Below, in pieces: positions 50,724 to 61,546 of a stretch of 64,000 bases of DNA. The first letter of the stretch is position 1. Each line of letters starts with the position of its first letter. The DNA is taken from contig JACAXG010000079.1 of assembly GCA_018881555.1 (NCBI GenBank), positions 956,409-1,020,408 of the forward strand, given 5' to 3'. The position numbers and the translations under genes are program-made. The notes below the pieces were generated by a model. It saw only the letters and a list, made by a program, of their open reading frames with translations, was not told where the DNA came from and made no database searches. Source of the stretch: Amblyornis subalaris. Taxonomy: Eukaryota > Chordata > Aves > Passeriformes > Ptilonorhynchidae.

Positions 50724-53380
50724 GAATACAAAAATGCTGAAAAAACACCCCAAACACAAAGCTGATATTTGAAAGGTTTGTTCAACACGTAGATAATAGG
50801 TTCAAATTAAATTTCTTGAAGATGTATTACAACTCTGGTCTTTCCAAGCTAAAGCAGCAATATTAAATGGGATGCAGCATTATTTTCAAGTACTAATAAA
50901 AACCACTTATCATGACTTCTCTGGTTAGCTCTCATCATCTTCGAATACCTAGCACGAAACTTTAAATCCTGGTTTAGATTTGCACACACACAGTCAAACG
51001 ACAATATTTTCATGAGCACTAAGGACTCACGAAGTTTCTCAATACTCATAAACAACATATACCAGGAGACATGCCTAAGCACTCAGCTGACTGGCACAGT
51101 GAGCCTGTGGATAAGGTAGTAAAAGGTTTGCTGGCTGCAAAACCAGGGAACCTATTTTCCATCTGCACAGTTGGAATAGCATGGAGTATTAAATTCCTCC
51201 TGTATATGTCTGTGCCCAACCACATTAACATGTCTACAGAAACACCTACTACCTCTGCTGCTTTCTCGCTGGCTTTGNACAGCACATGGCAATACACCAT
51301 TCTAGATGCAGCAGTCAACATCAGGGTGAGTCCCTCCCATTCCCTGTGCTTTACCATGGCCTCCCTATCCTCTCAAAATACAATGGTAGAGGAGGCAGAG
51401 AAATGCAAGCAGCTATTTGCCTCGGAGTATATTGGGACACAGGACCACAGATATACTGTGTACCTGCATTGTGACTTCCTGAGAAAAAATAATCAGAATA
51501 TTTATTTTCCCATCGTGTGTGGTTAAAACTGAAAGTCTATTCATCTAAGAATCTGAAAAGACCTATGCCAGCTAAATTTTGAAACATTGCCACCTGGGCT
51601 GCAATTCATCTGACTCTGTGTTCATATAGTCGTACTTACTTCCTCGCTATGTATAAACCTTCATATTCAAGCTATTCACTTTTTTCTGAAGGAGATGCTT
51701 AAGATTAGCTAGAATTGAACCACCGAGGACAGATATCTTATTCTCCCCATCACTCAGCACTGGCAATGGTCCTACAGATGGTGTGCCCACCGACACTTTA
51801 ACCAGACTGCCAAACTGGGCAGACAAGGGTCAGCACACCGAGCAAATACCCAAATCCCCTTTCATTCACTCTTGCTCCTTAACAGCTACCACAGCACCCA
51901 CTGCAAAAAGACCTCAAAAACAATTCTTCACTGATAAAACTTCCATGACACACTAGACCAAAGAGGGTCCCTCCCTTTAGAGGGAAAAAAAAAAAAATCA
52001 AAAAAGGCTCCTTATCACACAGCACTTGAGTAGAAGAACTTTTNTCTAATCCTGTGCAAAGGACCTTGTGCTTTGTACTCTTTATTTCTACCTTTAGAAA
52101 CAGTTTCACCTCACAAAAGACACCAGATAAGTCAAGTGGACTACATGTTGCACACATCTCAGCCCAGTCATACTCCTGGAAGGGCTGGAAAGGCTCATCA
52201 TTCAGCTCAGGGGAGGAATGAATCAGGAAAGGGGAGAGATAAGAAAAGAGAGAAATCGTGAACATCTAAACTGTGTACTCTGAAAGGAACAGGCTTTAAC
52301 AGCAGCTGAGGGCACTGTCAGAAATTTCTCTCAACATCTCTGTATATATCAAGAATGTTCCACACTGCAGGAGCACAGCCAACCATCAATTCATGCATCC
52401 ATACCTACGAGGCAGCTGACACTCACATCAGTAAAAGGGAAATATCTGATCTGGANGGAATGTAGCAGGCACCTCTGCCTGCTTGTTCTGGCAGAGAGAC
52501 TTGCTGAGAAATATCGTGGCACTTCAGGCACACAGGAAAATAATCAGCATCAGATCCCTCTACGTGCCAAAATGAAGTAGCACAGAGTAGCAAACTCCCA
52601 CACTGAACCCCTATTCTGAAGAGTTCACCAGCAAAAAGGCAACAGAGTAATGGTACAATAAATAGTTAAGTCACACACCTCTCCCCTCATCACCTTCATT
52701 GTGTAGTCTGTAGTGACCAACGCTTATGCTCAGAACCAGCTGGTACTGAGTGACTTTTTTGGTACAGACTCCACCAGAATCCATGTAGGAAACACCAACA
52801 CACAACAAAAACAGAAATGAAAAACAAAAGCATAGGGTGCTTATCTGTTACTGCGTAGAGCTTCACAAACTGACTCAAAGCCTTGTCTGTGAAAATTAAG
52901 ATGGTGCTAAATATTAGCTAGATGCTTCATTTGTGTCTCCTATTTCCTATTTCATTGGAAAATGGTTCCAGAGGGATTGCTGCATAAAACATAAACACAA
53001 AAGACACCACATGCCTTGTACTCCCCAGCTCACAGAAATGTGGTGAGATCTAACCAGGGAAGTTTTGAAGAAAGTTGTGACAAGTACTGGGATGCAATNA
53101 ACATGTGAAACTATCTTCAGTCTTTGTGAGAAATAAGCAAAGCTGCCAAGTGGATTTGGTCCCCTCAGGCTTATGTCCAGAAGACAAATGAAGTTACCAA
53201 AAATTTAGTCTGCTTTAATAGCAGGAAAACAGCAGGCTATTGACCCTGGGGCATCAAATGGAGTACCAACCACTGTCTTCACATTCTTTCAGAGTTCTGA
53301 AAATTAGGAAAAGAATAAATCTTCACTGTCGTTTTTCCCATTCTCCCCATACAGTTAGCACCCTCTAAAATATCTCAGTT

Positions 53381-53386
53381 GCTATT
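53381..53386. repeat. target-site duplication, left copy
   Basis: GCTATT immediately before the LTR; the identical GCTATT follows it at 54051-54056. Confidence 0.85.
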
Positions 53387-54050
53387 TGTGATGGTGGCTT
53401 GGCCTGCAGTTGGGGATGCTGCAGAGGAAGGGCCTGCCACCTAAGAGACCAAGGAGTCAGCGAGGCTAGAGAGCCCTGATATTAAAAGACTCCTACATCA
53501 GGGTTTAAAGTCTCCCCCTCAGCTGTAATGGTAAGGAAGGTCTCTCCCCCTCCAGGTCCTACTTTGGTACATTCCCCTGTTCAGTTAGTTGTCAATCTGT
53601 ATTCCCTTTATAGTTATGTTCTGGAAAGTTCTCCCTTCCTCAATGCCCCGTTGGCCCTGCTCCTCTGCTCCTCCGCTCCTCCCCTTGCCTGCCCTCATTG
53701 GTTTGTGTATTGTAGTCCCACCTTTTTCTCCTCCCTCTTGTCCTCATGTAATTGGCCCTCAGTGTTTTCTCCGCCCCTTGCCTGTGTAGTATAAAATCCT
53801 GTCACCCTATTCCGGGGGGGCTCTCCTCCCCTGACCCTTCACAAATAAACACGTTCAGTGGAACAGGATGAGGAGAGTCTGCCTCCAAGCTCTTTGCCCC
53901 CGTCTTACGGCGCTGGGTGTATGAGTGCAAAGCCCACGCGCCCACCTGCGCAGGTGTGATAGGGCCACCGTGCACCACGCCGAGGTACAGCCGGANGCAG
54001 GACAGCTTTCGGGAAGGTTGCAGCACTTTACCACCGAGCACGCCGCAACA
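53387..54050 (+). mobile_element. solo LTR, sense, class II-like
   Basis: A 664-base element with ends TGTGATGG...CGCAACA, flanked by perfect six-base GCTATT duplications. It has a full promoter layout: inverted CCAAT boxes (ATTGGT near 53697 and ATTGGC near 53752), a GC box (CCGCCCC near 53771), TATAAAA at 53790-53796, and AATAAA at 53844-53849 followed by a GC-richer U5. No gag, pol or env sequence is attached, so a provirus has recombined down to one LTR. The open frames across it are not coding. A six-base duplication points to an ERVK-type integrase. N at 53998. Confidence 0.9.
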
Positions 54051-54099
54051 GCTATTTTGTATCCTTATTCTTGATTGCACACCTGTTACACAGCAGAAT

Positions 54100-54678
54100 T
54101 GTGGTGGGTTGACCCTGGCTGGACACCAGGTGTTGACCAAGCCACTCTATCACTCCCCTCCTCAGCAGGACAGTGTGGGAGAAAGTAAGGTGGACAAAAA
54201 AGCCTCATGGATCAAGAAAAAGGCAGTTTGATAAAGAAAAGGCTGCACATGGAAGCGAAGGAAAACACAAGATTTATTCTCTACTTCCCATCAGCAGGCG
54301 ATGTCCAGCTACTTCCCCGAAAGCAGGCCTTCGGTACGCATAGCAGTTCCTTCAGAAGACAAACATCGTAACAAATGCCTGGCTCTCTCCACCCCACCCT
54401 CTTCCCTCTCCAACCTTCTCTTAATTTTTGTATCTAAGCAGATGTCTTATGTTATGGAATAGTCCTTTGGTCAGTGGGTCAGCTGTCCCGGCTGTGTCCC
54501 CCCCAGGATCTTGCTGACACCCTGCCTCCTGGCCAGGGGGAACATTGAAGAGACAGCCTTGATGCTGTGAAGGGCTACGCAGCAGCAGCCAAAACACTGG
54601 GGTGTTACCGACACCTTTCTAGCTACCAATGCAAAGCTTGGCACTGTGAGGGATGCTATGGGGAGTCAGCCAGACTCA
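54100..54678 (-). mobile_element. LTR, antisense, old avian family
   Basis: Plus-strand left end TGTGGTGGGTTGACCCTGGC, then AGCCACTCTATCACTCCCCT, then a reversed poly(A) signal (TTTATT at 54273-54278). Next come CTACTTCCCATCAGCAGGC and a block TATGGAATAGTCCTTTGGTC followed by GGGTCAGCTGTCCCGGCTGT. This order is that of a widespread avian LTR that I recognise but cannot name safely. The right end is placed at CCAGACTCA (54678). No target-site duplication could be matched. It starts 50 bases after the previous LTR. Many differences from the usual form suggest an old insertion. Confidence 0.75.
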
Positions 54679-55907
54679 ATAAAAGTGTTTAATTCAGCAA
54701 AGTGATAAGAGCGAGTCTTTTTTTTCGAAGTGTTTTCATCAATTACTTTTTTCTCAATCTTTACAGTTAATGCCTTGGCAAATATCTTCATTGCAACATT
54801 TTTGTTTTCTTCTCAGAGTCTTTCCAGCATGTCAGCATCCACTTGAGTAATTTTCCTTCACAGGTCCCAGCTTTGGGCAGGATCCTTTATTCTTCCAACT
54901 AAATCAGAGGGAATCTGAAGGAACAGCTACCTTGTTAAAAGTCTGGATTCACCTGAAGGTGAGGTGGTCCTCCTTAGGTAAAACTCAATGTAGTTTGGTA
55001 CTACTGAAGTACATCCAGTTTAAATTCATAGTCACTTAAACACTGGTTTAAAAAAAGCAGCACAAAAGCCATCTGATCATAGCAGATGTATACAAATCAG
55101 ATCACCATGAGCAAAGTAAATTAATTAATACTTTAAAGAAAGGGCCATTTAGAAAATAAAAGAAAAAAATTATCACAGAGGCTGTTTCCAAAAGAAAGAT
55201 ATACTTATAATTAATACTATAACTGTGAGACTCTAGGAAATCTCTATTTATGCTACTCAATGAAACATAATACAGAATTATGATTTTTTTTAGCAAAATC
55301 TTAATTAGTAATTGTTAGCAACAACATTCAGTACATATAGAGCATTTTTCATCTGCTACTAATTAGAACAGAAAATCCAAAGAATAACTTGCAAAAATCA
55401 TACCCTAGGTATTAGCATACTAACAAGGAGAGTAAGAATTGAATATGTTTACGAAAGACAGGGAATTTGTCTATCCAACAGAAGCAGCTGATAACATTGC
55501 CAAGTTTGCTAAAAGGCAACAGACAAGTTGTTGTCTCAAATTTATAGACAGCAGGAAAAAGGACAAGTTCCACTAGTGTAGAGCAGTACATCACATAGTC
55601 TCTGACCTCCTGGAGAATATGCAATCAGGGGGAGCCCATTAACTTTTAAGAATTTTAAGAGTTTTTCTGTAGTGATAAAAAAAAAAAAAAGAATTTTCAA
55701 GTTGTGGAAATCAACAGAACTTTTGGGGGAGTGGTGTGATTTCAGGCCTGTAGGTACCTAGGTATGTAGTAATACCAAAGAAATGTGCTAACTAGTCTCC
55801 TGTATGCAGGAGTAGTTTACCACTGAGGCATTACACATGGTCCACAGAGGGAGGAAAAAACACAGAATTGAAATAGANAGGCAAAACTTAAGATTGTTAC
55901 ATAGGAT
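54679..55907. other. gene-free stretch
   Basis: AT-rich sequence between LTRs with A-runs; no gene or repeat family recognised. N at 55877. Confidence 0.5.
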
Positions 55908-56471
55908 TGATGTGCAGGAAAAACTCTATAACTCGAAAGTTATGAAGTAGGTATGTTTATTCAGCATGCTGGGCACATGGGGATAATTCCTCCAAAGCAT
56001 GTGCACCTTTAGCAACACTTCTCTCTACATTTATTCCTTAAAGCATTACATATGCATCAGGTTTCCCAATACGCCTATACATATTTATGACCTATCCCCG
56101 CTTCTTATGATAATGAGTTCTAAAGGCCATTTCCGTATGCTCGCGTTTCTGCAGTGCCTCCTGGTGGTCGTGGGCAGGGGTCTCAGGATGAAGTAAGTGA
56201 GTCTTCCTCAGGGTTGCACTTTTCACCTTTCCTTGTTGCACATGCCCCCTGCTCTCTTGTCCGAGTCCAAATCTACAGGGCTACAGCCCAAACCTCAGGG
56301 CTGGTTCCAACCAGTTTAGGGGTCCAGAGAGCAGGAACCAAGTCACGGTTCCTTTCTTTTATCAACAGCCTTGTGTCCTCCCTTGTTCTGTTTTGACAAG
56401 CACAATTAGGTTAACCAAGCGATACAAGCAGCTTTTGCTAGTGGCCCTTAACCCTTAATTTCCCTGTATCA
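55908..56471 (-). mobile_element. solo LTR, antisense, four-base duplication
   Basis: A 564-base element with plus-strand ends TGATGTG...TGTATCA, in which the outer TGAT/ATCA form an inverted repeat, flanked by GGAT (55904-55907 and 56472-56475). The reversed poly(A) signal TTTATT is at 55956-55961 with a short U5 to its left, so transcription would run leftward. A four-base duplication is typical of gammaretrovirus-like (ERV1) insertions, but a four-base match can also arise by chance. A CTCF-like match lies at 56152-56168. No internal viral region is present. Confidence 0.7.
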
Positions 56472-56594
56472 GGATCTGAAAATTACTTCCACTGCAAGCA
56501 TACTCCAAAACACTGAGAGCAGCAGAGGCTCAGAGCATGACTCAAGAAATGGTGCAAAACACTCTTCTTTAGGACCTGGTAAAATTTCTGAGTT

Positions 56595-57991
56595 TGTCTC
56601 AGTTTTGAGACAAATTTAAGAGATGACACTCTGCAACAGTCTCCTCTAAAGTGTCTCAACGATCCCCCTCCACCAATAGAAAATGAATAGTAATAGAGGA
56701 AAGTGGGAAAAAAACCCAGCAGTTTATTAACAACAGAACGCCCACAGGTCAAGGAAGAAAAGTAAATAACGGTTAAACACTGAACCGTCAGAACTTGCTC
56801 CCCTCTCCTCCCAGGAACAAAGACCCAAAAACACCCAGAGAATGGGGCAAATGTCGAAGAAAATACCCCTTCCAGACACGTGGTTCGAGATAGCATCGGC
56901 TTTCATGCTGAGGGAAGTGGAGCTTCCACAGAAGAGTTTCAGCAGGAGGCAAAAACCTGGTGGCTCTCTGGCGTCGACCTCCTCTCCATGGCAGGCGAAG
57001 CAGATGGGCTGGAGCTTCTTGGTGTGCTTTGTCTCCCCGACTTGGCTCCCCAAGGCTTGGGGCTGGAATGGAGCAACCCTGCTCCTGGCCAGTCCCGCTC
57101 CTTCGGTCTCAGACCAGCAGCTGGTCCAATACACCTCAAGGCAGCCGGAAGATTGCTACTTCAGCTTCTCCAAGCCAGGGAAAGGAAAAACTTTTTGCCT
57201 GGGCCAGAAAAAACCAAGCTAGCCAAGCAAAACCAAACAGCACTGTGCCACGGACGCCTGGACAGTGAGGCCTCGAGAAGGCCCGCGAAAAAGCCCAAAG
57301 CTTCCCCGCCTTGCCAGCACCGCACACACCTGCACCCGTGTTGCTGACTGCTTGACTCCCCGGAGGCGAAGCAGGCGACTTGCTAGCAAGTGTCCCGGCA
57401 GCGAGACAGTCTGCAACTTGGCAGTCTGATGTAAGCCCCTAGCAGAGCAGTCTGCTCTCAGGCTGTCTGTGGAGCTGGCAGCAGTCGGTGGATACTGTAG
57501 CGACCGGCAGAGGCAAAGGACGAAAGANGGACTCTTGTAGCAGAAACCCAAGTCTTTATTCCCCACCCGGAGGATCGGGAGAAACAAAGATGGAAAGCAA
57601 CAAAAAAATTCAGGGAGGCTGTTAGATGGCCTTTTATACATCTGGTAAGGGGGCGGAACAAGGGGACAAACCAATAAGGGAGTGACAAACAGTGACAGAC
57701 ACCCAATAACAGGAGTGCTGAGGAGGGATTAATTCGAACGGACCAATGGGGATTATAACACAGTAGAACTTTCTAGAGACTAAGGTAGGGAGGGAGGTAG
57801 GGAGGTACTCAGGAGGAGACACAACTTAGGACTGACAACTCGGGGGTGTGGTTTGTTCTTCGGTGCCGCCTTCAGGCTTGCCCTCAGATCCACTGTCCTG
57901 GGCAGGAAAGTCCACCCACTGAATGTCCTCGTTGATGCGAAGTCTAAAGGTGGACTGGGCCACTGCCACACTCCCGGGCCTTAAAGATACA
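56595..57991 (-). mobile_element. LTR, antisense, GC-rich, interrupted by another LTR
   Basis: The left end TGTCTCAGTTTTGAGAC is the counterpart of the outer LTR at 32591, followed by the same CAGTCTCCTCT and GAGGAAAGTGGGAAAAAAAC blocks and a reversed poly(A) signal near 56722-56727. A long GC-rich U3-like body reaches GAGCTGGCAGCAGTCGGTGG at 57493, matching the 33.7 kb element (AGCTGCCGCAGCAGTAGTGA). After the nested LTR a short right end CCTTAAAGATACA is left. Target-site duplication not established (flanks GAGTT and GCAAG). Frames of up to 155 codons on plus and 137 on minus are composition effects within the LTR. Confidence 0.6.
57496..57970 (-). mobile_element. nested LTR, antisense, related to the one at 32.9-33.2 kb
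   Basis: About 475 bases from TGTAGCGACCGGC to CACTGCCACA. On the minus strand: TATAAAAGG (plus-strand CCTTTTATA near 57630-57637), AATAAA (plus TTTATT near 57555-57560), and CCAAT boxes (plus ACCAATAAGG and ACCAATGGGG). Its right end (GACTGGGCCACTGCCACA) and left end resemble those of the 32852-33249 LTR, so I place both in one family. Flanks are GGATAC and CTCCCG, that is no duplication, which suggests a later deletion or recombination. A minus-strand frame (57826-58011) crosses its right end; I cannot exclude that the last 150 bases are provirus coding remnant instead of U3. Confidence 0.65.
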
Positions 57992-58846
57992 GCAAGCATT
58001 TTGGGACACAAAGCAGAGGATCATGGAACAGACTATCATCATAAATCACTCCAAGACAGAAAGACTGTATCAGAAGAACATNCATGAGCTAAAATCAAGT
58101 AGTTTATATTAGAAAGTTAAATTCAAATGAAAGGCAGGTTTTGAAACAAAAGTTATTTTTATTGGTTGCTTGCTAAGCCGCAGAGACCTCAGAAAGATGT
58201 ATTTTTCGTCACAAGCTTGCAAAAACACCTTTCATGCCCTTGGCAAAGTATTTCTTAATCTTTCTAAACCTTGCTAGACAGGCTGATGGAATCAGAGACT
58301 AGTCTGAGATGGAAAGGGCCCACAAGGATGGCTCTTAAGTGAATGACCCATATAGCAATCAAACCCACATTAAAACCTTGGCATTATTAGCATCATGCTC
58401 TAACAAACTGATCTAATCTCAGTCTTGCCGAAAAAAATGTATTATTACGGTCATGTATGACCCCAGATTTTTCTTTTTTTTTTTTTTAAATACACACTCC
58501 CCTTTATTAGCCTTCCCTTCTTTTACCCTTCAATCATGTTTTTCCTCAGCCAATTATGCTCCTGCCCAGAAAATAGATTTATCCTGGTCTTCTATTATGG
58601 TAAGGCTTCAGTGAAGCCTACAGCATGTGCATACACATATATTCAGAATTACATTGCTTGCTCACCCCCCCTACTCCAGTTTCCCCATTCCATTCCGAAG
58701 CACCACCCTTTCAGACTATCAGCCCTTTCCCCTATCTTCTATCACCCTTTCTTGCTGATAGAGAGGAATATCTCTCACCCCACAGCTGTTTAATTATACC
58801 TTAGCTAAGGCTACGAAATTACTTGACTACTTTTAAACCAAAAAGA
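57992..58846. other. gene-free stretch
   Basis: AT-rich sequence with a T-run at about 58470-58488; no gene or repeat family recognised. N at 58082. Confidence 0.5.
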
Positions 58847-59465
58847 GAATCACAGAACCACAGAATTGTTAGGGTTGGAAGGGACCTCATGAGATAATCT
58901 GCTCCAACCCCCCTGCCAAGGCAGGGTCACCTGGAGCAGGTTATACAGGAATGTGTCCAGGTGGGTTTTTGGTCTCCAGAGAGGGAGAGTCCATGACCTC
59001 CCTAGGCAGCCTGTTCCAGTGCTCTGCCACCCTCAATGTAAGTTCTTCTTTATGTCAAGGCGGAATTTCTTGTTTGAGCTGATGGCCATTACTCCTTGTC
59101 CTTCTGCTGGGCACCACCAAAAAGAGTCTGGCACCATCCTCTTGGAACCTGCCTCTGAGATATTTATATGCATTAATGAGACCCCCTCCCAGTTTTCTCT
59201 TCTCTAGTCTAAACAGGCCCGGCTCCTACAGTATCTCATAAAAGAGATGCTCCGGACCCTCTGCAGTAGCTCTTTGCCTTTATTGTACTGAGGAGCCCAG
59301 AACAGGACACAGCACTCAGACGTGGCCTTTAGGGCAGCAGAGGGGCAGGATCACCTCTCCTGACCTGCTGGCCACACTATTCCCAATGCATACCCAGGAT
59401 ACCACCGGCCCTCCTGGCCACAAGGGCACTTCCAGCGTATGGTCAACTTGTGATTCACCAAAAGG
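58847..59465 (-). mobile_element. CR1 LINE, 3' part, antisense
   Basis: The plus strand starts with the reversed tail (GAATCACAGAACCACAGAAT) and the hallmark GTTAGGGTTGGAAGGGACCT. It continues with CTCCAACCCCCCTGCCAAGG, CCTAGGCAGCCTGTTCCAGT, TTTCTTGTTTGAGCTGATGG, and GAGCCCAGAACAGGACACAG up to about 59465. This is the 3' UTR plus the end of the RT frame, 5'-truncated. It lies only about 100 bases from the CpG island of GNPDA2. Plus-strand frames inside it are not coding. Confidence 0.95.
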
Positions 59466-59574
59466 TTGATGCTTCACCTGATTAATTTTTTTCAGTAACT
59501 ACGCACAGCTTCTTTTGTAGCTACACCACGTAAACATTTAAGTTATAGGGGAACCTTTTTCCATTAGGATCTTA

Positions 59575-60065
59575 ATGTGCCACCTCCTTCCCGCAGAAGA
59601 GGGACTCCAAGAGGAGGGCTCGTGCACAGCCGTGTTCCAGGCTGGAGCAGGCAGCACGGCCGTGCTTTGCCAGCGGCCTGTGCGCCCCGAGCCCCCGGCC
59701 GCTCCCTGGCCCCTCCGCTGGGGACGGACGACCCAGCAACCGAGCGCTCCGCCATTCCCGGCCTCCCCCGGCCACAGGCGCCCGGAAATGAAAATGTGTA
59801 AAGGAGCCCATTTCCCGTCCTAGCCAGGCGCTTCCGGGTCGCACGCCGGGTTCCGCTGGAGGCGGCGGGGCGGGCGGCGGTCCCCGTCCTCCTCCTCTTC
59901 TTCATCACCTTCCTCCTCCTCGTCCTGGTGCCGCTCGTGGCCGCCGCGGGCTGTCCGGGGTGAGCAGGGCCGGGCAGGGCGCGCCGTCGCCGGCCGTGCG
60001 GGGGGAAGGGGAGGCCGCGGGGCCCGGGGCTTCAGTGCCGGCGGCTGTCCGGCTCCAACTCCCTT
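59575..60065 (+). promoter_or_regulatory. GNPDA2: CpG island promoter of GNPDA2
   Basis: About 490 bases of GC-rich, CpG-dense sequence between AT-rich DNA, placed directly before the gene. Typical TATA-less housekeeping promoter elements are visible: an ETS-type CTTCCGGG at 59831-59838, GC boxes such as GGGGCGGG at 59867-59874, and further CGG-rich repeats. No TATA box is seen. The start site probably falls in or just after 59830-59900, but cannot be fixed without transcript data. Frames on both strands here are composition artefacts. Confidence 0.85.
59860..59959 (+). other. GNPDA2: probable non-coding first exon of GNPDA2 (left edge unknown)
   Basis: A consensus splice donor, GGG|GTGAGC, lies at 59959/59960 at the downstream side of the promoter. 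No ATG leads into exon 2, where the start codon sits 40 bases after the acceptor, so exon 1 is expected to be 5' UTR only. The left edge given is a placeholder for the unknown transcription start. Confidence 0.5.
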
Positions 60066-61382
60066 CTCTACAAGTGTAGGTTTGCCAACACCCCAGCACC
60101 CCCCCCCAAAAAAAAAAAAAAAAATGCCCTTAGCCGAAAATTCGCGGTGGTTCTGAGGCCGTCCACGGNTTGCTACTCTTGGAGAGCATCCCCGTGTTCC
60201 CAGCGTAATATTGCTGGTATTTATGAGGCCGCCGTAAAGCCGCGGGGTCTATTCCTGCTGGCCTGCTTTTCGTCTTCGGGGATGTGTGTTAACTCTTCGG
60301 GGTATCTGTGGAATAGCGTTTCCTCTGCAAAGNTGCGTTTGACTTGTCAAGGCTCAGCTGTCCAGGGAGCGGAAGCCACGCAGGTGACACACGGTGGCGA
60401 TCACTTTTTTCCTTGCTTAGTGGGACAAACACGGTACCCTGTTAAGTACTTTAATTCATATTTGTTGTAAAAGCAGCCGTTCATTTTGGGTCAGCTAAGA
60501 GCAGTGTGCACTACTGGTGGTTTGTCACGTGGTTGGCCCTAGGGTTCTGGCAGCTGTGCTGAGTTCTGGCTAATGCCGAGCACACCCAGACCTTGGAAGA
60601 GTAACGCATCACAAACTGGTGAAAGAGCCTCAGTTTTTCTGGTAATTACCTGACTCTGTTAAACAGAAACTCATGGGAAAATGAGTTTTAGTCAAATGCA
60701 AGAGATGCTTGTATACTTCTAGCAACCGGGCTTGTTTTCTGGATATTCATCCTAAAAGTTGAGACAATTGTACTCAAAGCCTTTTAAACTTCTGTTTAAA
60801 GTTATGTTGGAAAGAAAAAATGTGACATAATGGATATTCTTTCCTGTGAATTGTAAACATTTCAAATATCTATAATGCTTTAACTTTTTTTTTTTCAGAT
60901 TAATAAACTTACTGAACCATTGTTAAAGAGCTAGAATGGTAGTGAAAGGAATCTTAATTATTNACTCCCAAATAGGTATTTTGGTTATAGAAATATGGGG
61001 TTACGCTGGGTCTTGAAGTTTTAGTCATTCAGCTGGTCATAAAAACCAGGAGTTAATCTTGGTGTTTGAGTATTTCCTTTTTTCTAATGGTAACACTTGA
61101 CTCAAAGATTGAAGTTCAAAATGGCTTGTTCTCAGTTTGTTTTAGCTTTTTCCTATAAGTTGCTTGAAACTAGTCTGTGAATTTTAATAAATATTTTGAC
61201 TGTAATGTGTCATTTGGTTTCTGTAGCTTTACTNTTGATTGTCCAGCTTGAACTAGGACTGCAAAAGGTATGCTTATGCAAGTCATTTGTATGAAAGATG
61301 ATTTTTTTATCTCTTCTGTAATCTAAGAGTTTTACAACTATTCATGTGGTGCTTATTTTTAAAACTTNGACATTTTCTTCAG
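59960..61382 (+). other. GNPDA2: GNPDA2 intron 1
   Basis: Runs from the GTGAGC donor to the acceptor TTTTCTTCAG at 61381-61382. Its first part is still CpG-rich; an A-run after a C-run lies at about 60101-60124. A second strong acceptor-like site (long T-run then CAG ending at 60898) could serve an alternative 5' UTR exon. No repeat family recognised. N bases at 60169, 60333, 60963, 61234 and 61368. Confidence 0.6.
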
Positions 61383-61546
61383 GTGTAAGTTTGTTTTATC
61401 ATACAAGTTCCTCACTGCCATAATGAGGCTAGTAATTCTTGAAGATTATGATCAGGCTAGTGAATGGGCAGCCAAATACATCTGTAATCGTATTATCCAG
61501 TTCAAGCCAAGTCAAGGAAGATATTTCACGCTTGGTCTACCAACAG
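61383..61546 (+). CDS. GNPDA2: GNPDA2 exon 2 (40 bases of 5' UTR, codons 1-42 in part)
   Basis: Acceptor TTTTCTTCAG ends at 61382; the ATG is at 61423-61425, and the coding part is 124 bases ending with the first base of G42. The donor is GCAAGT at 61547, a GC-AG intron start. Choosing the nearby GT (61551) would break the LPTGSTPLG motif, so GC is required. No other ATG lies in the 40 bases before the start. Confidence 0.93.

Larger units (their letters stand above)
45563..53386. other. gene-free stretch with simple repeats and one CpG island
   Basis: No protein gene was recognised. The stretch holds an AT-rich palindromic block, one ancient dispersed repeat, two microsatellites and a small CpG island, which are listed separately. 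The 151-codon frame at 51071-51526 has no domain and I treat it as chance. Confidence 0.5.

Noticed and set aside
51071..51526. 151-codon open frame on plus, about 350 bases after the CpG island
   Set aside because: Tempting because of its position, but the product has no recognisable domain and its sequence looks random. An N lies in it. Transcript data would be needed.
53528..53794. 88-codon frame rich in S, P and L
   Set aside because: Lies in U3 of the solo LTR and does not match a retroviral gene.
56842..57347. Frames of 126 and 155 codons on plus and up to 151 on minus
   Set aside because: They lie in the GC-rich body of an LTR and are open in several frames together.
58953..59207. 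Plus-strand frame of 84 codons
   Set aside because: Reverse of the CR1 3' end.
59564..60099. Frames on both strands in the CpG island before GNPDA2
   Set aside because: Poly-R/P/A/G composition frames typical of CpG islands; the real coding start is at 61423.
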